64,000 nt of DNA from Pseudomonas putida. GTDB taxonomy: Bacteria > Pseudomonadota > Gammaproteobacteria > Pseudomonadales > Pseudomonadaceae. Positions 43,997-52,969 of the stretch are shown piece by piece. The first letter of the stretch is position 1, and the number at the start of each line of letters is the position of its first letter. The translations under genes and the position numbers were made by a program. Where the stretch lies: positions 2,099,501 through 2,163,500 of the forward strand of contig NZ_CP018846.1 of the NCBI RefSeq assembly GCF_002025705.1, read 5' to 3'. The notes under the pieces were generated by a model. That model did no database searches and was not told the origin of the DNA. It saw only the letters and a list, made by a program, of their open reading frames with translations.

Positions 43997-44012
43997 TGTT
44001 GATCAGGTGTTG
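43997..44012 (-). promoter_or_regulatory. Candidate enhancer of the msuE-like operon
   Basis: Minus strand CAACA, 6 bp, CAACA, 74 bp upstream of -24. It matches the TonB-receptor element in sequence and position. Confidence 0.55.
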
Positions 44013-44059
44013 CGCTGCAGACAGTTGGCCTGATGTTGGCGGCTGTACAGTTGGGAGAG

Positions 44060-44125
44060 TTATAGCGGAATTGTTTTTTAATAAAAAAGAATAAGAATTT
44101 ATATTCTTATGCGATTTTTGTTTTT
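44060..44125. other. AT-rich island with hairpin
   Basis: About 66 bp of strongly AT-rich DNA containing ATAAGAAT-TTAT-ATTCTTAT (44091-44110) flanked by T or A runs on either side. It could be a weak bidirectional terminator or a silencer (MvaT-type) binding site. Confidence 0.4.
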
Positions 44126-44170
44126 TCAGGTTTACCGCGGGAGTGTGTCGGGGCACACAGGTGCCTGCCT

Positions 44171-44423
44171 TTAGATGTTCTGCGCTTATGAGAGAGAGCG
44201 CCGCCCGCGCGGCGCATCGCGGATAAATCCGCTCCTACATTTGTTGCAACGTGCCGAACCTGCAACGCCATGGTCGCCTGCCTTGGCGCATGTCTTGAGC
44301 CTTGCAAACAAGGCTGACAACCATGGCCTGACAGACATGGCCACGTTGCAACAAATGTAGGAGCGGATTTATCCGCGATGCGCCGCGCGGGCGGTGCTCG
44401 ATCTCACAGGCACAGAAGATCTC
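44171..44423. repeat. Long palindromic REPIN-like element, copy C
   Basis: About 253 bp with the same arms (GAGCGCCGCCCGCGCGGCGC, REP core GCGGATAAATCCGC, TTGTTGCAACGTG). The outer ends TTAGATGTTCTGCGC and its imperfect complement extend the palindrome. Confidence 0.85.
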
Positions 44424-44430
44424 AAGGCAT

Positions 44431-44457
44431 AAAAAAAGCCCGCTGACCGAGCGGGCT
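44431..44457 (-). terminator. Rho-independent terminator on the minus strand
   Basis: AGCCCGCT (44437-44444) and AGCGGGCT (44450-44457) form an 8-bp stem; on the minus strand it is followed by seven T. The plus strand lacks a T run. No minus-strand gene lies between it and the ProW gene 1.8 kb away, so it may end an unannotated small transcript. Confidence 0.75.
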
Positions 44458-44643
44458 GAAAGGAACAACGCTTGCGTGATTCAGTGAACGCAGTGTGCCG
44501 AGCGGCCCGGGTTGGCGATTTGGCCAGCGTGACATTCTCTTGAGGCTGCCTGACAAAACGCCATGCGGGGCTGGCAGGCGGGTAGGCGGGCGTTTGAAGA
44601 TCGGCCGGCACACCTTTTTGCACTGCCATCCAGGAGTCATGTC

Positions 44644-46131
44644 ATGAGCGATATCCAGCTGTTACCTGCCGTGGTCGAGTTCCTCGACAGGCCCCATGGC
44701 CACTTCATCGAGGGCCAGTACCTGGCGGGCGAGGCGGGGCCGTCGATCGATATCCATGACCCGTCCAGCGGCACGGTCATCGGCCGGGTGGCCGAGGCCA
44801 GCGATGCCGAGGTCGAACGAGCGGTGCGCAGTGCGCGGCAAGCCTTCAAGGGGGCCTGGGCCGAAACTTCGCCCTATCAGAAAGGTGTGGTGCTGAACCG
44901 CCTGGCCGATCTGATCGAGGCCAATGCCGAAGAGCTGGCGCAGCTGGAAACCCTGTGCTCGGGCAAGTCGATCAACCTCACCCGGGGCCTTGAAATCGCC
45001 CAGAGCGTGGTGTTCCTGCGCTACTTCGCCGGTTGGGCGAGCAAGATCACCGGGCAGACCATGACGCCGTCGATCCCGTCGTTCGCCGGCGAGCGCTACA
45101 CCGCGTTTACCCTGCGCGAGCCTGTAGGGGTGGTGGCCGGGATCGTGCCGTGGAATTTCTCGGTGATGATCGGCATCTGGAAAATCGCCTCGGCGCTGGT
45201 CACCGGTTGCACCATCGTCATCAAGCCCAGCGAGTTCACCCCGCTGACGCTGCTGCGCATCGCTGAACTGGCCATCGAAGCAGGTGTGCCGGCAGGCGCG
45301 CTCAACGTGCTGAACGGCCGTGGCCAGGCCGGGCAGCGGCTGATCGAGCACCCGGACGTGGCCAAGGTGGCCTTCACAGGTTCCGTGCCGACCGGCATTG
45401 CCGTGGGCAAGGCGGCCATGGCGGCCAACCTGACCCGCGCCACCCTGGAACTGGGCGGCAAGAATGCCGCGGCGCTGTTGGCCGATGTCGACGTCGACGG
45501 CGCGGTGGCCGGGATCGTGCAAACGGCCTACGTGCACCAGGGGCAGGTGTGCGCATCGCCCGAGCGCCTTTACGTGCACCACAGCAAGGTCGAAGAGTTC
45601 ACCCGCAAGCTGGGCGCGGCGCTGGGGCAGATGAAGATTGGCTCGGCGCTCGACCCTGAAGCGCAGTTCGGGCCGTTGGCCAATGCTGCGCACCTGCAGA
45701 AGATTCTCGGCTTCTTCGAGCGCGCGCGGGCCAACAACACGGTGATCTGTGGTGCCAGGGCGGTTGACCGGCCGGGGTACTTCGTCGAGCCGACGGTGGT
45801 GCTGGCCAATGGTGCCAACGACCCGTTGCTGCATGAGGAAACCTTCGGGCCGATCGTCTGTGTGTTGCCGTTCGACAATGAGCAAGAATTGGTCGAGCTG
45901 ATGAACGACAGCCCGTATGGCCTGACTGCCAGCCTGTGGACCAACGACCTGTCCAAGGCACTGCGGCTGATTCCGCAGATCGAGGCTGGCACGGTGTGGG
46001 TCAACATGCATACCTTCCTCGACCCGGCGGTGCCGTTTGGCGGGACCAAGGCCTCCGGGGTGGGGCGTGAGTTCGGCAGTGCGTTCATCGAGGATTACAC
46101 CGAGTTGAAGTCGGTGATGATCAGGTACTGA
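44644..46131 (+). CDS. NAD-dependent aldehyde dehydrogenase (phenylacetaldehyde/betaine-aldehyde type)
   Basis: 495 residues from ATG 44644 with CCAGGAG upstream. Catalytic Asn171 (IVPWNFSV), Glu269 (LELGGKNA) and Cys303 (HQGQVCASPERL) are intact, and EETFGPIV is present. The length and the GQVCASPERL motif resemble phenylacetaldehyde dehydrogenases and related enzymes. It stands alone; the convergent ProX/ProW genes for betaine-like compounds make a quaternary-amine aldehyde a second possibility. Confidence 0.85.
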   Translation: MSDIQLLPAVVEFLDRPHGHFIEGQYLAGEAGPSIDIHDPSSGTVIGRVAEASDAEVERAVRSARQAFKGAWAETSPYQKGVVLNRLADLIEANAEELAQLETLCSGKSINLTRGLEIAQSVVFLRYFAGWASKITGQTMTPSIPSFAGERYTAFTLREPVGVVAGIVPWNFSVMIGIWKIASALVTGCTIVIKPSEFTPLTLLRIAELAIEAGVPAGALNVLNGRGQAGQRLIEHPDVAKVAFTGSVPTGIAVGKAAMAANLTRATLELGGKNAAALLADVDVDGAVAGIVQTAYVHQGQVCASPERLYVHHSKVEEFTRKLGAALGQMKIGSALDPEAQFGPLANAAHLQKILGFFERARANNTVICGARAVDRPGYFVEPTVVLANGANDPLLHEETFGPIVCVLPFDNEQELVELMNDSPYGLTASLWTNDLSKALRLIPQIEAGTVWVNMHTFLDPAVPFGGTKASGVGREFGSAFIEDYTELKSVMIRY

Positions 46132-46146
46132 ACTGACGCGCACACC

Positions 46147-46289
46147 TGTAGGAGCGGCCTTGCCGGGGCGCCGGACCGGTCGGAACGGGCCGCGAAGCGG
46201 CCCCGACGATTTTGCGACATGCATAGATCCTGGGGCCGCTTCGCAGCCCGTTCCGACCGGTCCGGCGCCCCGGCAAGGCCGCTCCTACA
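46147..46289. repeat. 143-bp REP-type inverted repeat
   Basis: Arms of about 58 bp start TGTAGGAGCGGCCTTGCCGG and run through GGGCGCCGGACCGGTCGGAA before returning as the complement. It lies between convergent genes and could end both transcripts. Confidence 0.8.
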
Positions 46290-46300
46290 ACAGATCGCGT

Positions 46301-47149
46301 TTAGCGGGTGCTGCGCCCATAGGCCTGGCTGATGCGGTCGATCACCATCGCCAGTGCGACGATGGCCAACCCCGCTTCCACCCCTTGGCCGACATTGAGC
46401 GTCTGGATCCCCGCCAGTACATCCTCACCCAACCCACGGGCACCGATCATCGAGGCCACCACCACCATCGACAAAGCCATCATCACCGACTGGTTGAGCC
46501 CGGCCATGATGCTTGGCAACGCCAGCGGCAGGGCGATGCGCCGCAGCCGCTGCCAACGGCCGGCACCCAGGCCGTGGGCGGCCTGCAGCAACGAGGGATC
46601 GATCTGGCTCAGGCCCAGCTCGGTCAGCCGTACCAGCGGCGGCAGGGCATAGATCACGGTGGCGAACACTGCCGGTACCTTGCCCAGCCCAAACAGCATC
46701 AGCACCGGGATCAGGTAGACGAAGGCCGGCAGCGTCTGCATCACGTCCAGCACCGGCATCAGCAGGCGCCGGGCCAGTGGGCGAGTGGCCAGGAGAATGC
46801 CCAGCGGCACACCGATCAGCACACACAGGCCGGTACTGACCAGCACCAGGGCCAGGGTCTGCAGGAGTTTGTCCCACAGCCCGAGCATGCCGATGAACGC
46901 CAGCAGCGCGACCAGCACCACGCTGCGCAGCAGGCTGCGGCTGGCGTGCCAGGCGAGCAGGCCGACCAGCAGCAACAGCAGCCACCAGGGCATCAGGCGC
47001 AGCAGGTTCTCCAAGCCTACCAGCAGTTGCAGGAGTTGATCGGAGACGCTGCGCAGGTGGTCGCCATAGCGCAGTACGAGCCAGTCGACCAGGCGGTTGA
47101 TCGCGTCGGCGAATGACACTTGCAAGGCGGCGGGGAAGCCAGCACTCAC
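46301..47149 (-). CDS. ABC permease, ProW/OpuAB-like (glycine betaine/choline family)
   Basis: 282 residues, several hydrophobic helices. The BPD_transp_1 core shows VPLGILLATRPLARRLLMPVLDVMQTLPAFVYLIPVLMLFGLGKVPAVFATVIYALPP and the EAA-type loop LLQAAHGLGAGRWQRLRRIALPLALPSIMAGLNQSVMMALSMVVVASMIGARGLG, which is very close to ProW. The start overlaps the binding-protein stop by four bases. No ATPase gene is adjacent, so it must borrow one encoded elsewhere. Confidence 0.88.
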   Translation of the reverse strand: MSAGFPAALQVSFADAINRLVDWLVLRYGDHLRSVSDQLLQLLVGLENLLRLMPWWLLLLLVGLLAWHASRSLLRSVVLVALLAFIGMLGLWDKLLQTLALVLVSTGLCVLIGVPLGILLATRPLARRLLMPVLDVMQTLPAFVYLIPVLMLFGLGKVPAVFATVIYALPPLVRLTELGLSQIDPSLLQAAHGLGAGRWQRLRRIALPLALPSIMAGLNQSVMMALSMVVVASMIGARGLGEDVLAGIQTLNVGQGVEAGLAIVALAMVIDRISQAYGRSTR

Positions 47150-48162
47150 AGGCTGGCCTCGACCTTGCTGGCCACGTCAGCCGGTAGCCAGGCCTTCCAT
47201 ACATCCGGGTTGGCGCGCAGGAAGGCCTTGGCGGCATCGGCAGGCTGCTGGCGTTTTTCGTTCATCTCGGCCAGGGCCTTGTTCAGCCGGTCGATGGGCA
47301 AATCGACTTTTTCGAACACCGCTACCAGCTCCGGGTAGCCATCGCGAAAGGCTTTGGACACACCGACCGACAGCTTTGCCGGCAACGACTGGCTGCCTTT
47401 CGGATTGGGGTTTTTTGCGTCGGTCAGGGTGGCCCAGGCCGCGGCATCGAACGCTGGCTCCTGCAGCCGCACCAGGTCGTAGCGGCCAATCAGCGGGGTA
47501 GGGCTCCAGTAATAGAACAGCACCGGCTGGCCGCGGCGGATGGCCGAACCGATTTCAGCGTCCAGCGCGGCGCCCGAGCCACTGCGGAAGTTGTTGTACA
47601 GGCCGTCGAGCCCATAGGCCTTGAGCTTCTGGCTGTTGACGGTTTCGGAGGTCCAGCCGCTGGGGCTGTTGAGGAAGCGGCCCTTGTCGGGCATCTCGGG
47701 GTCGCGGAACACCTGCGGGTAGCGCTTGAGGTCTTCAACGCTGCGCAGTTCCGGTGCCAGCGGCTTCAGCCCGCGAGCCGGGTCGCCCTTGATCACATAG
47801 GCCGGTACCCACCAGCCTTCTTCGGCATTCTTCACCGTGTCGCCCAGGGCGAACACCTGGCCGGCCTGCTCGGCCTTGACCCAGGCGGGGCTGCGCCCGG
47901 CCCATTCTTCGGCGATCACCTGCAGGTCGTTGCGCGCCAGCGCCACTTCCATGCTCACGGTGCTGCCGGGCAGCGTGTCGGTGGGGTAGCCGTAACCGTG
48001 CTCGACGATCAGGCGCAGGATCTCGGTGGTCAGCGCGCCGCTTTCCCAATTGATGGCGCCGAAGTGGATGGGCGCGCGGGCTTCTGCCGAGGCGGCGCTG
48101 TCGGTGCTGGCCAAGCCTATTGCAAGCAACAGGCCGGCCAGCAGCGTTGTAACTTTTCTCAT
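47146..48162 (-). CDS. Glycine betaine/choline-type ABC substrate-binding protein (OpuAC family)
   Basis: 338 residues from ATG 48162 (GAGG upstream), with a signal peptide cleaved near residue 26 (ASA-EA). The OpuAC fold is visible: IHFGAINWESGALTTEILRLIVEHGYGYPTDTLPGSTVSMEVALARNDLQVIAEEWAG. Tryptophans and tyrosines such as GWWVPAY and FYYWSPTPL could form the cation-pi box for quaternary amines. It is first gene of a two-gene operon with the ProW-like permease. Confidence 0.88.
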   Translation of the reverse strand: MRKVTTLLAGLLLAIGLASTDSAASAEARAPIHFGAINWESGALTTEILRLIVEHGYGYPTDTLPGSTVSMEVALARNDLQVIAEEWAGRSPAWVKAEQAGQVFALGDTVKNAEEGWWVPAYVIKGDPARGLKPLAPELRSVEDLKRYPQVFRDPEMPDKGRFLNSPSGWTSETVNSQKLKAYGLDGLYNNFRSGSGAALDAEIGSAIRRGQPVLFYYWSPTPLIGRYDLVRLQEPAFDAAAWATLTDAKNPNPKGSQSLPAKLSVGVSKAFRDGYPELVAVFEKVDLPIDRLNKALAEMNEKRQQPADAAKAFLRANPDVWKAWLPADVASKVEASL

Positions 48163-48330
48163 CAGGACCTCGAAGGTTGTCGCTCCTTGTGCCGGGCAAG
48201 TGTAGTCCACCGGTCAAGGCGCCTTGGCGCCAACTGCGGAACAGCTTCTGTCTGTCAATGAATGGTAGTGGCTGCAAGGTTTTGCCCCTCGCCCGCATTC
48301 GCAGGGCTGTAGCGACGACAGGAGTACGAG

Positions 48331-49029
48331 ATGAGCTTGAATCTGGATTTCGTGTATTACCGGAATTTCACCTTCGATGGGCACTTTCCTGCCATCGCTG
48401 CACGACAAGACCTGGTGGGATGTCACCCGGGCGTTGAGCCAGCGTGGCGCTGTGGTACTGAATGCCGCGTGCAACGGCACGAGTGCGGCCGATGACCGCG
48501 CTGGCACGACCGCAGGCTATGGGGTGGACCTGGACCAGTGGCGTTACTTCGACGACCACGGCGACGCGATTCTGGTGGGCGCCTGCCATTCCTGGGATGG
48601 CAAACCCCATCAGTACTCCAATTACAACTACCGCTACCGGATGCTCAATGCCTGGGGCGACAGTGTCGCGACGCTGGGTTATGGCGTTCAGCAAAAAAGG
48701 ACGGACACGACCGCGACTACACCGACAACTATAGCGGCACCTCCAGCGCCACGCCGCTGGTGACTGGCGCACTGGCGTTGATCCAGTCCTACGCCATTGA
48801 ACAGCACCACCTGTACCTGAACGCCAACCAGATGCACCTGCTGGTGATGCAGTCTGGCTACAAGGATGCCACGTTGCCTGCTAGCGACAAGTTGCCGATG
48901 GGCGCCCGGCCGAACGTGCTGGGCGCCTTGGTATTGCTCGATCAGATCCTGCAGGCCGGCAGGTTTCACCTGCCGGATGATGGTTTCTGCGGCGACGACT
49001 GCGCGCCGCAGGGTCAGACCCGGAACTGA
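48331..49029 (+). pseudogene. S8 (subtilisin-like) serine peptidase remnant
   Basis: AGGAG precedes an ATG at 48331, but only about 13 codons follow before the reading frame shifts. The central part (SQRGAVVLNAACNGTS, ILVGACHS, YSNYNYRYRMLNAWG) is in a second frame, and after an A-run at about 48690 the frame shifts back. The last part has NYSGTSSATPLVTGALALIQSYA, the catalytic-serine motif of subtilases. The Asp and His portions, about 200 residues, are missing. It is a deleted, twice-frameshifted relic. Confidence 0.7.
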
Positions 49030-51158
49030 TCCATCAATGCCTGCTGCTGGTTGGCCAGGCTGTTCAGCGACTGGCTGACCCGCGCGGATTCGTTGGCTTG
49101 CCCCGACAGCGACTCGGTGACATCGCGGATGGTCGCCACGTTGCTGTTGATCTCTTCGGCCACCGCGCTCTGCTCTTCGGCGGCCGAGGCGATCTGCAGG
49201 TTCATGTCGGTGATCACGCTCACCGCCTGGCCGATGCGCTGCAGCGCGGTCACGGCCTGGCCGACTTGCTCGACACCGCCCTGGGCCTGGCGGTGGCTGT
49301 GGTCCATGCTGCCGACCACATCGCGGGTGCCGGCTTGCAGGGCTTCGATCACCTGGCGGGTTTCTTCCACCGATTCCTGGGTGCGCTGGGCCAGGTTGCG
49401 CACTTCGTCGGCAACCACGGCAAAGCCACGCCCGGCCTCACCGGCACGGGCCGCCTCGATGGCGGCGTTGAGCGCCAGCAGGTTGGTCTGTTCGGCGATC
49501 GAACGGATCACCTCCAGCACCGAGCCGATCTTCTCGCTGTTCTGCGCCAGGCCTTCGACTTCGGTCATGGCCGCGCTCATGTTGGCGGCCAGGGCATCGA
49601 TGCTGGTGGTGGTGCGGTCGATCACCGCCAGGCCTTCGCGGGTGGCCTGGTCGGCCTCGCGCGCAGCTTGCGCGGCTTGGGCGGCGCTGCGGGCGACGTC
49701 CTGGGCGGTGGCGCTCATTTCGTGGGAGGCAGTGGCCACCTGGTCGACCTGGCGGTACTGCTGTTCCATGCCGGCACTGGTTTCAGTGGCGATGGCCGAG
49801 GACTGGTCGGCGGTGCCGCGGGCGGCCTGCACTGAGCGTTTGACCTCGGCGATGGTCGGTTGCAGCTTGTCGAGGAAGCGGTTGAACCAGCCGGCCAGCT
49901 CGCCGAGTTCATCGCGCTTGTCGTAGGTCAGACGGCGGGTCAGGTCGCCTTCGCCGCTGGCGATGTCCTTGAGCATCGCCGCCACGCCGAGGATCGGCCT
50001 GGTCACGCCCCGGGCCATCAGCCACACCAGCAGCAGGCCGGCGATCGCGGCAGCCAGGCCCAGGCCTAGCTCCAGCAGGGTGCCGCTGGTGTTCAGGGTG
50101 TCCAGCTCTTGCTTGAGCGCTTCGGCGGGGCCGGTCAGGGCATTTTCCGGCACATCCAGCAGCACGCCCCAGGGCTGGGCGCCGGGGATCGGCTCGAAGG
50201 CGGCCAGCACTTTCAGGCGTGCCTGGTCGTGGAGGATGCTGAGCTTGCCATTGGCCAGTTTGCGCACCAGTTCGGCGCCTTGGCGCGGGTCGACCTGGTC
50301 AAAGCGCTGGGCCAGCTTGCTGGCGTCGGCGCTGTAGCCGGCCAACAGGCCGACTGGGCTTAGGATGCCGACCGTGGTGCGGCCCTCGTAGAGGCTGCGG
50401 CTGGCGTCCTGGCTAAGGGCCTGCAGGCTGTTGAGGTTGATGTCGATGGACAGGGTGGCAATGATCTTGCCGTTGACCGCCAGTGGGAAGACGATGCTGG
50501 TCATCAGCACGCGCTGGCCGTCGATGTCATAGAAGTACGGCTCCACCACGCAGACTTTGCCGGTGCTGCGCGGGCAGCTCCACCAGGTGTTTGCCGGCTG
50601 GCCGCTGGGGCCGATCTCGGTGTTGGCCATGTCGTGTTCGGGCAGGGCCATGGCGGTCAGCTGGCCCGCGCGCGGCTGCGACCAGTACAGGGCGAAGCGC
50701 CCGGTCTCGTTGCTGCCCAGCTCGGGTTTACCGGCGAACAGGCTGTCCTTGTTGTCCAGCGCATTGGGCTCGAACACCAGCGACAGGCCGAGCAGGTCAG
50801 GGTTGGCCTGCAGCGCGGCGCGCACCTGGCGGGTCAGGTCTTCGCGCAGGTCGAAGGCGTCGAGGAAGCGTTTTTCCGCCTGTTCACGCAGGAACAGCAC
50901 CTGGCGCGAGAAACCTGCGCCGTACTGGTAGGCGTCCATGAACTGGCGGCGGATGTTCAGGGCCTGCACTTCGCCTTGCGACTCGATACGCGCCTGCGCG
51001 GCTTCGGTGAGCATCTGCATGCTGCTGGCCTTGACCAGGTCCGAGCTGTGGTCCATGCGGTACAGCGAGAGGCCGACCAGCAGGGTGACGATGCCGGCGA
51101 GGCAGAGACCGGCGAGCAGGGTGATTTTCCATTGGATGGAAAGTTGTCGCAAAGGCAT
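49014..51158 (-). CDS. Methyl-accepting chemotaxis protein with dCache-type sensor
   Basis: 714 residues. A first membrane helix (about 11-31, [21 protein letters not shown]) is followed by a large periplasmic region of about 340 residues with Cache features ([53 protein letters not shown]), a second helix ([19 protein letters not shown]), a HAMP domain, and the cytoplasmic signalling domain with the hallmark [36 protein letters not shown]. Ligand unknown; dCache receptors often bind amino acids, amines or organic acids. Confidence 0.9.
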   Translation of the reverse strand: MPLRQLSIQWKITLLAGLCLAGIVTLLVGLSLYRMDHSSDLVKASSMQMLTEAAQARIESQGEVQALNIRRQFMDAYQYGAGFSRQVLFLREQAEKRFLDAFDLREDLTRQVRAALQANPDLLGLSLVFEPNALDNKDSLFAGKPELGSNETGRFALYWSQPRAGQLTAMALPEHDMANTEIGPSGQPANTWWSCPRSTGKVCVVEPYFYDIDGQRVLMTSIVFPLAVNGKIIATLSIDINLNSLQALSQDASRSLYEGRTTVGILSPVGLLAGYSADASKLAQRFDQVDPRQGAELVRKLANGKLSILHDQARLKVLAAFEPIPGAQPWGVLLDVPENALTGPAEALKQELDTLNTSGTLLELGLGLAAAIAGLLLVWLMARGVTRPILGVAAMLKDIASGEGDLTRRLTYDKRDELGELAGWFNRFLDKLQPTIAEVKRSVQAARGTADQSSAIATETSAGMEQQYRQVDQVATASHEMSATAQDVARSAAQAAQAAREADQATREGLAVIDRTTTSIDALAANMSAAMTEVEGLAQNSEKIGSVLEVIRSIAEQTNLLALNAAIEAARAGEAGRGFAVVADEVRNLAQRTQESVEETRQVIEALQAGTRDVVGSMDHSHRQAQGGVEQVGQAVTALQRIGQAVSVITDMNLQIASAAEEQSAVAEEINSNVATIRDVTESLSGQANESARVSQSLNSLANQQQALMDQFRV

Positions 51159-51217
51159 GGGGGCGAATCCCTTTTTCTGGCAGTAAGGGTTTTGGTGTTG
51201 GGGCTGGGAGGTGTTTG

Positions 51218-51475
51218 CCTTGAGGTATTCGGCGCCTGTGAGATCGAGCGCCGCCCGCGCGGCGCATCGCGGATAAATCCGCTCCTACATCTGTTGCAAC
51301 GTGCCGAACCTGTTTCGCCATGGTTGCCAGCCTTGGCGCATGTCTTGAATCGTGCAAACCGGCTGACAACCATGGCCTTCAGGCATGGCCACGTTGCAAC
51401 AAATGTAGGAGCGGATTTATCCGCGATGCGCCGCGCGGGCGGTGCTCGGTCTAACAGGCGCTGAAAACCTCAAGG
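51218..51475. repeat. Long palindromic REPIN-like element, copy D
   Basis: 258 bp bounded by CCTTGAGG at both ends in inverted orientation; arms pass GGCGCCTGTGAGATCGAGCG, the REP core and TTGCAACGTGCC. It is the best-preserved copy and defines the outer limits of the family. Confidence 0.88.
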
Positions 51476-51590
51476 TAGGAACCTTTCAGCATCCCCCTTT
51501 ATCGGCTCTGGCCATTTTTTCTTTATTCAAACATTCAATTTAAAATGCCAGCGAAATACGCCGCAATATGGCGCTTTTGACATATCACGC

Positions 51591-51617
51591 CCACTCCTTC
51601 AGAGTGCGCGCTTTTTT
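51591..51617 (+). promoter_or_regulatory. Leader hairpin before the antiporter gene
   Basis: CACTC-CTTCA-GAGTG followed by CGCGC and six T, ahead of the ribosome site. It resembles a weak terminator and might attenuate expression. Confidence 0.35.
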
Positions 51618-51645
51618 GTCTGCCACTAATGAGGAACCCCCAACC

Positions 51646-52965
51646 ATGAATGCAGTGATCGCCGCGGTCGGCATCATGCTGATACTCAGCCTGTCCCGCG
51701 TGCACGTGGTCATCGCCTTGATCATCGGCGCACTGGTCGGTGGCCTGGTCGGCGGCCTTGGGGTCGAAGGTACGCTCAAGGCCTTCAACGGCGGCCTTGG
51801 TGGCGGCGCCACGGTGGCACTGTCCTACGCCTTGCTCGGCGCCTTCGCCGTGGCCATTGCCAAGTCGGGCCTGGCCCATGCCCTGGCCGACCGCGCCCTG
51901 AGCATGATCGACCGCCAGGGCCATGCCAATGGCGGCAAGGTCAAATGGCTGCTGATCGGCCTGATGCTGGTGGTGGCAGTGTCGTCGCAGAACATCCTGC
52001 CCATCCACATTGCCTTCATCCCGCTGCTGGTGCCGCCGCTGTTGTACGTGCTGACGCGCCTGCGCATCGACCGTAGGCTGATCGCCTGCGTGATCACCTT
52101 CGGCCTGATCACGCCGTACATGTTCCTGCCGGTGGGCTTTGGCAACATTTTCCTCAACGAGATCCTGTTGGCCAATGTCGCCCGGGCCGGGGTCGATGTC
52201 AGCGGGGTCAATGTCACCCATGCCATGGCCATCCCGGCGGCCGGCATGTTCGCCGGCCTGCTGCTGGCGGTGTTCATCAGCTACCGCAAGAAGCGTGACT
52301 ACGACCTGGCGCGCATCGAGCAGGTCGAGCAGGTCAGTGTGCAGTACAACCCGCTGACCCTGTTGGTGGCGGGGCTGGCGATCGCCGCGGCGTTCGTCGT
52401 GCAACTGTGGCTGGACTCGATGATCATCGGCGCCATGGTCGGCTTCCTGATCTTCTCGCTGTCGGGGATCGTGCGCTGGAAGGAAACCGACGACCTGTTC
52501 ACCGAAGGCATGAAGATGATGGCCATGATCGGCTTCATCATGATCGCCGCTTCCGGTTTTGCCGATGTGATGAAGGCCACTGGCGAGGTCAACAGCCTGG
52601 TCGCGACTTCAGCGCAGTGGATCGACCACAGCAAGGGCATTGGCGCGTTGCTGATGCTGCTGGTGGGGTTGCTGGTGACCATGGGCATCGGTTCGTCGTT
52701 TTCGACCGTACCCATCCTGGCGGCGATCTTCGTGCCGCTGTGCGTGCAACTGGGCTTCGACCCGCTGGCCACGGTGTGCATCGTCGGTACCGCAGGTGCC
52801 CTGGGCGATGCTGGCTCGCCGGCTTCGGACTCGACCCTCGGCCCGACTTCGGGGCTGAACGTGGATGGCCAGCATCACCACATCTGGGACACCGTGGTCC
52901 CCACCTTCATCCACTACAATCTGCCGCTGCTGGCGTTCGGCTGGCTGGCGGCGATGACGCTGTAA
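51646..52965 (+). CDS. Na+/H+ antiporter-family (NhaC/YuiF-like) transporter
   Basis: 439 residues from ATG 51646 with GAGGAA upstream; about 11-12 hydrophobic segments. The family motifs [47 protein letters not shown] and [41 protein letters not shown] are those of the Na+/H+ antiporter family that includes B. subtilis YuiF. Some members move amino acids such as histidine rather than Na+. Monocistronic; convergent with FecR. Confidence 0.85.
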   Translation: MNAVIAAVGIMLILSLSRVHVVIALIIGALVGGLVGGLGVEGTLKAFNGGLGGGATVALSYALLGAFAVAIAKSGLAHALADRALSMIDRQGHANGGKVKWLLIGLMLVVAVSSQNILPIHIAFIPLLVPPLLYVLTRLRIDRRLIACVITFGLITPYMFLPVGFGNIFLNEILLANVARAGVDVSGVNVTHAMAIPAAGMFAGLLLAVFISYRKKRDYDLARIEQVEQVSVQYNPLTLLVAGLAIAAAFVVQLWLDSMIIGAMVGFLIFSLSGIVRWKETDDLFTEGMKMMAMIGFIMIAASGFADVMKATGEVNSLVATSAQWIDHSKGIGALLMLLVGLLVTMGIGSSFSTVPILAAIFVPLCVQLGFDPLATVCIVGTAGALGDAGSPASDSTLGPTSGLNVDGQHHHIWDTVVPTFIHYNLPLLAFGWLAAMTL

Positions 52966-52969
52966 GGCG

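Noticed and set aside
44605-44621. Sigma54-like sequence before the second aldehyde dehydrogenase
   Set aside because: GGCACACC and TTTGCA are present, but the GG-GC spacing is eleven bases instead of ten, and no CAACA/TGTTG pair lies upstream.
51591-51617. Full attenuator before the antiporter gene
   Set aside because: Only a 5-bp stem, and the T run is separated by five bases; listed as a weak leader hairpin but not claimed as functional attenuation.
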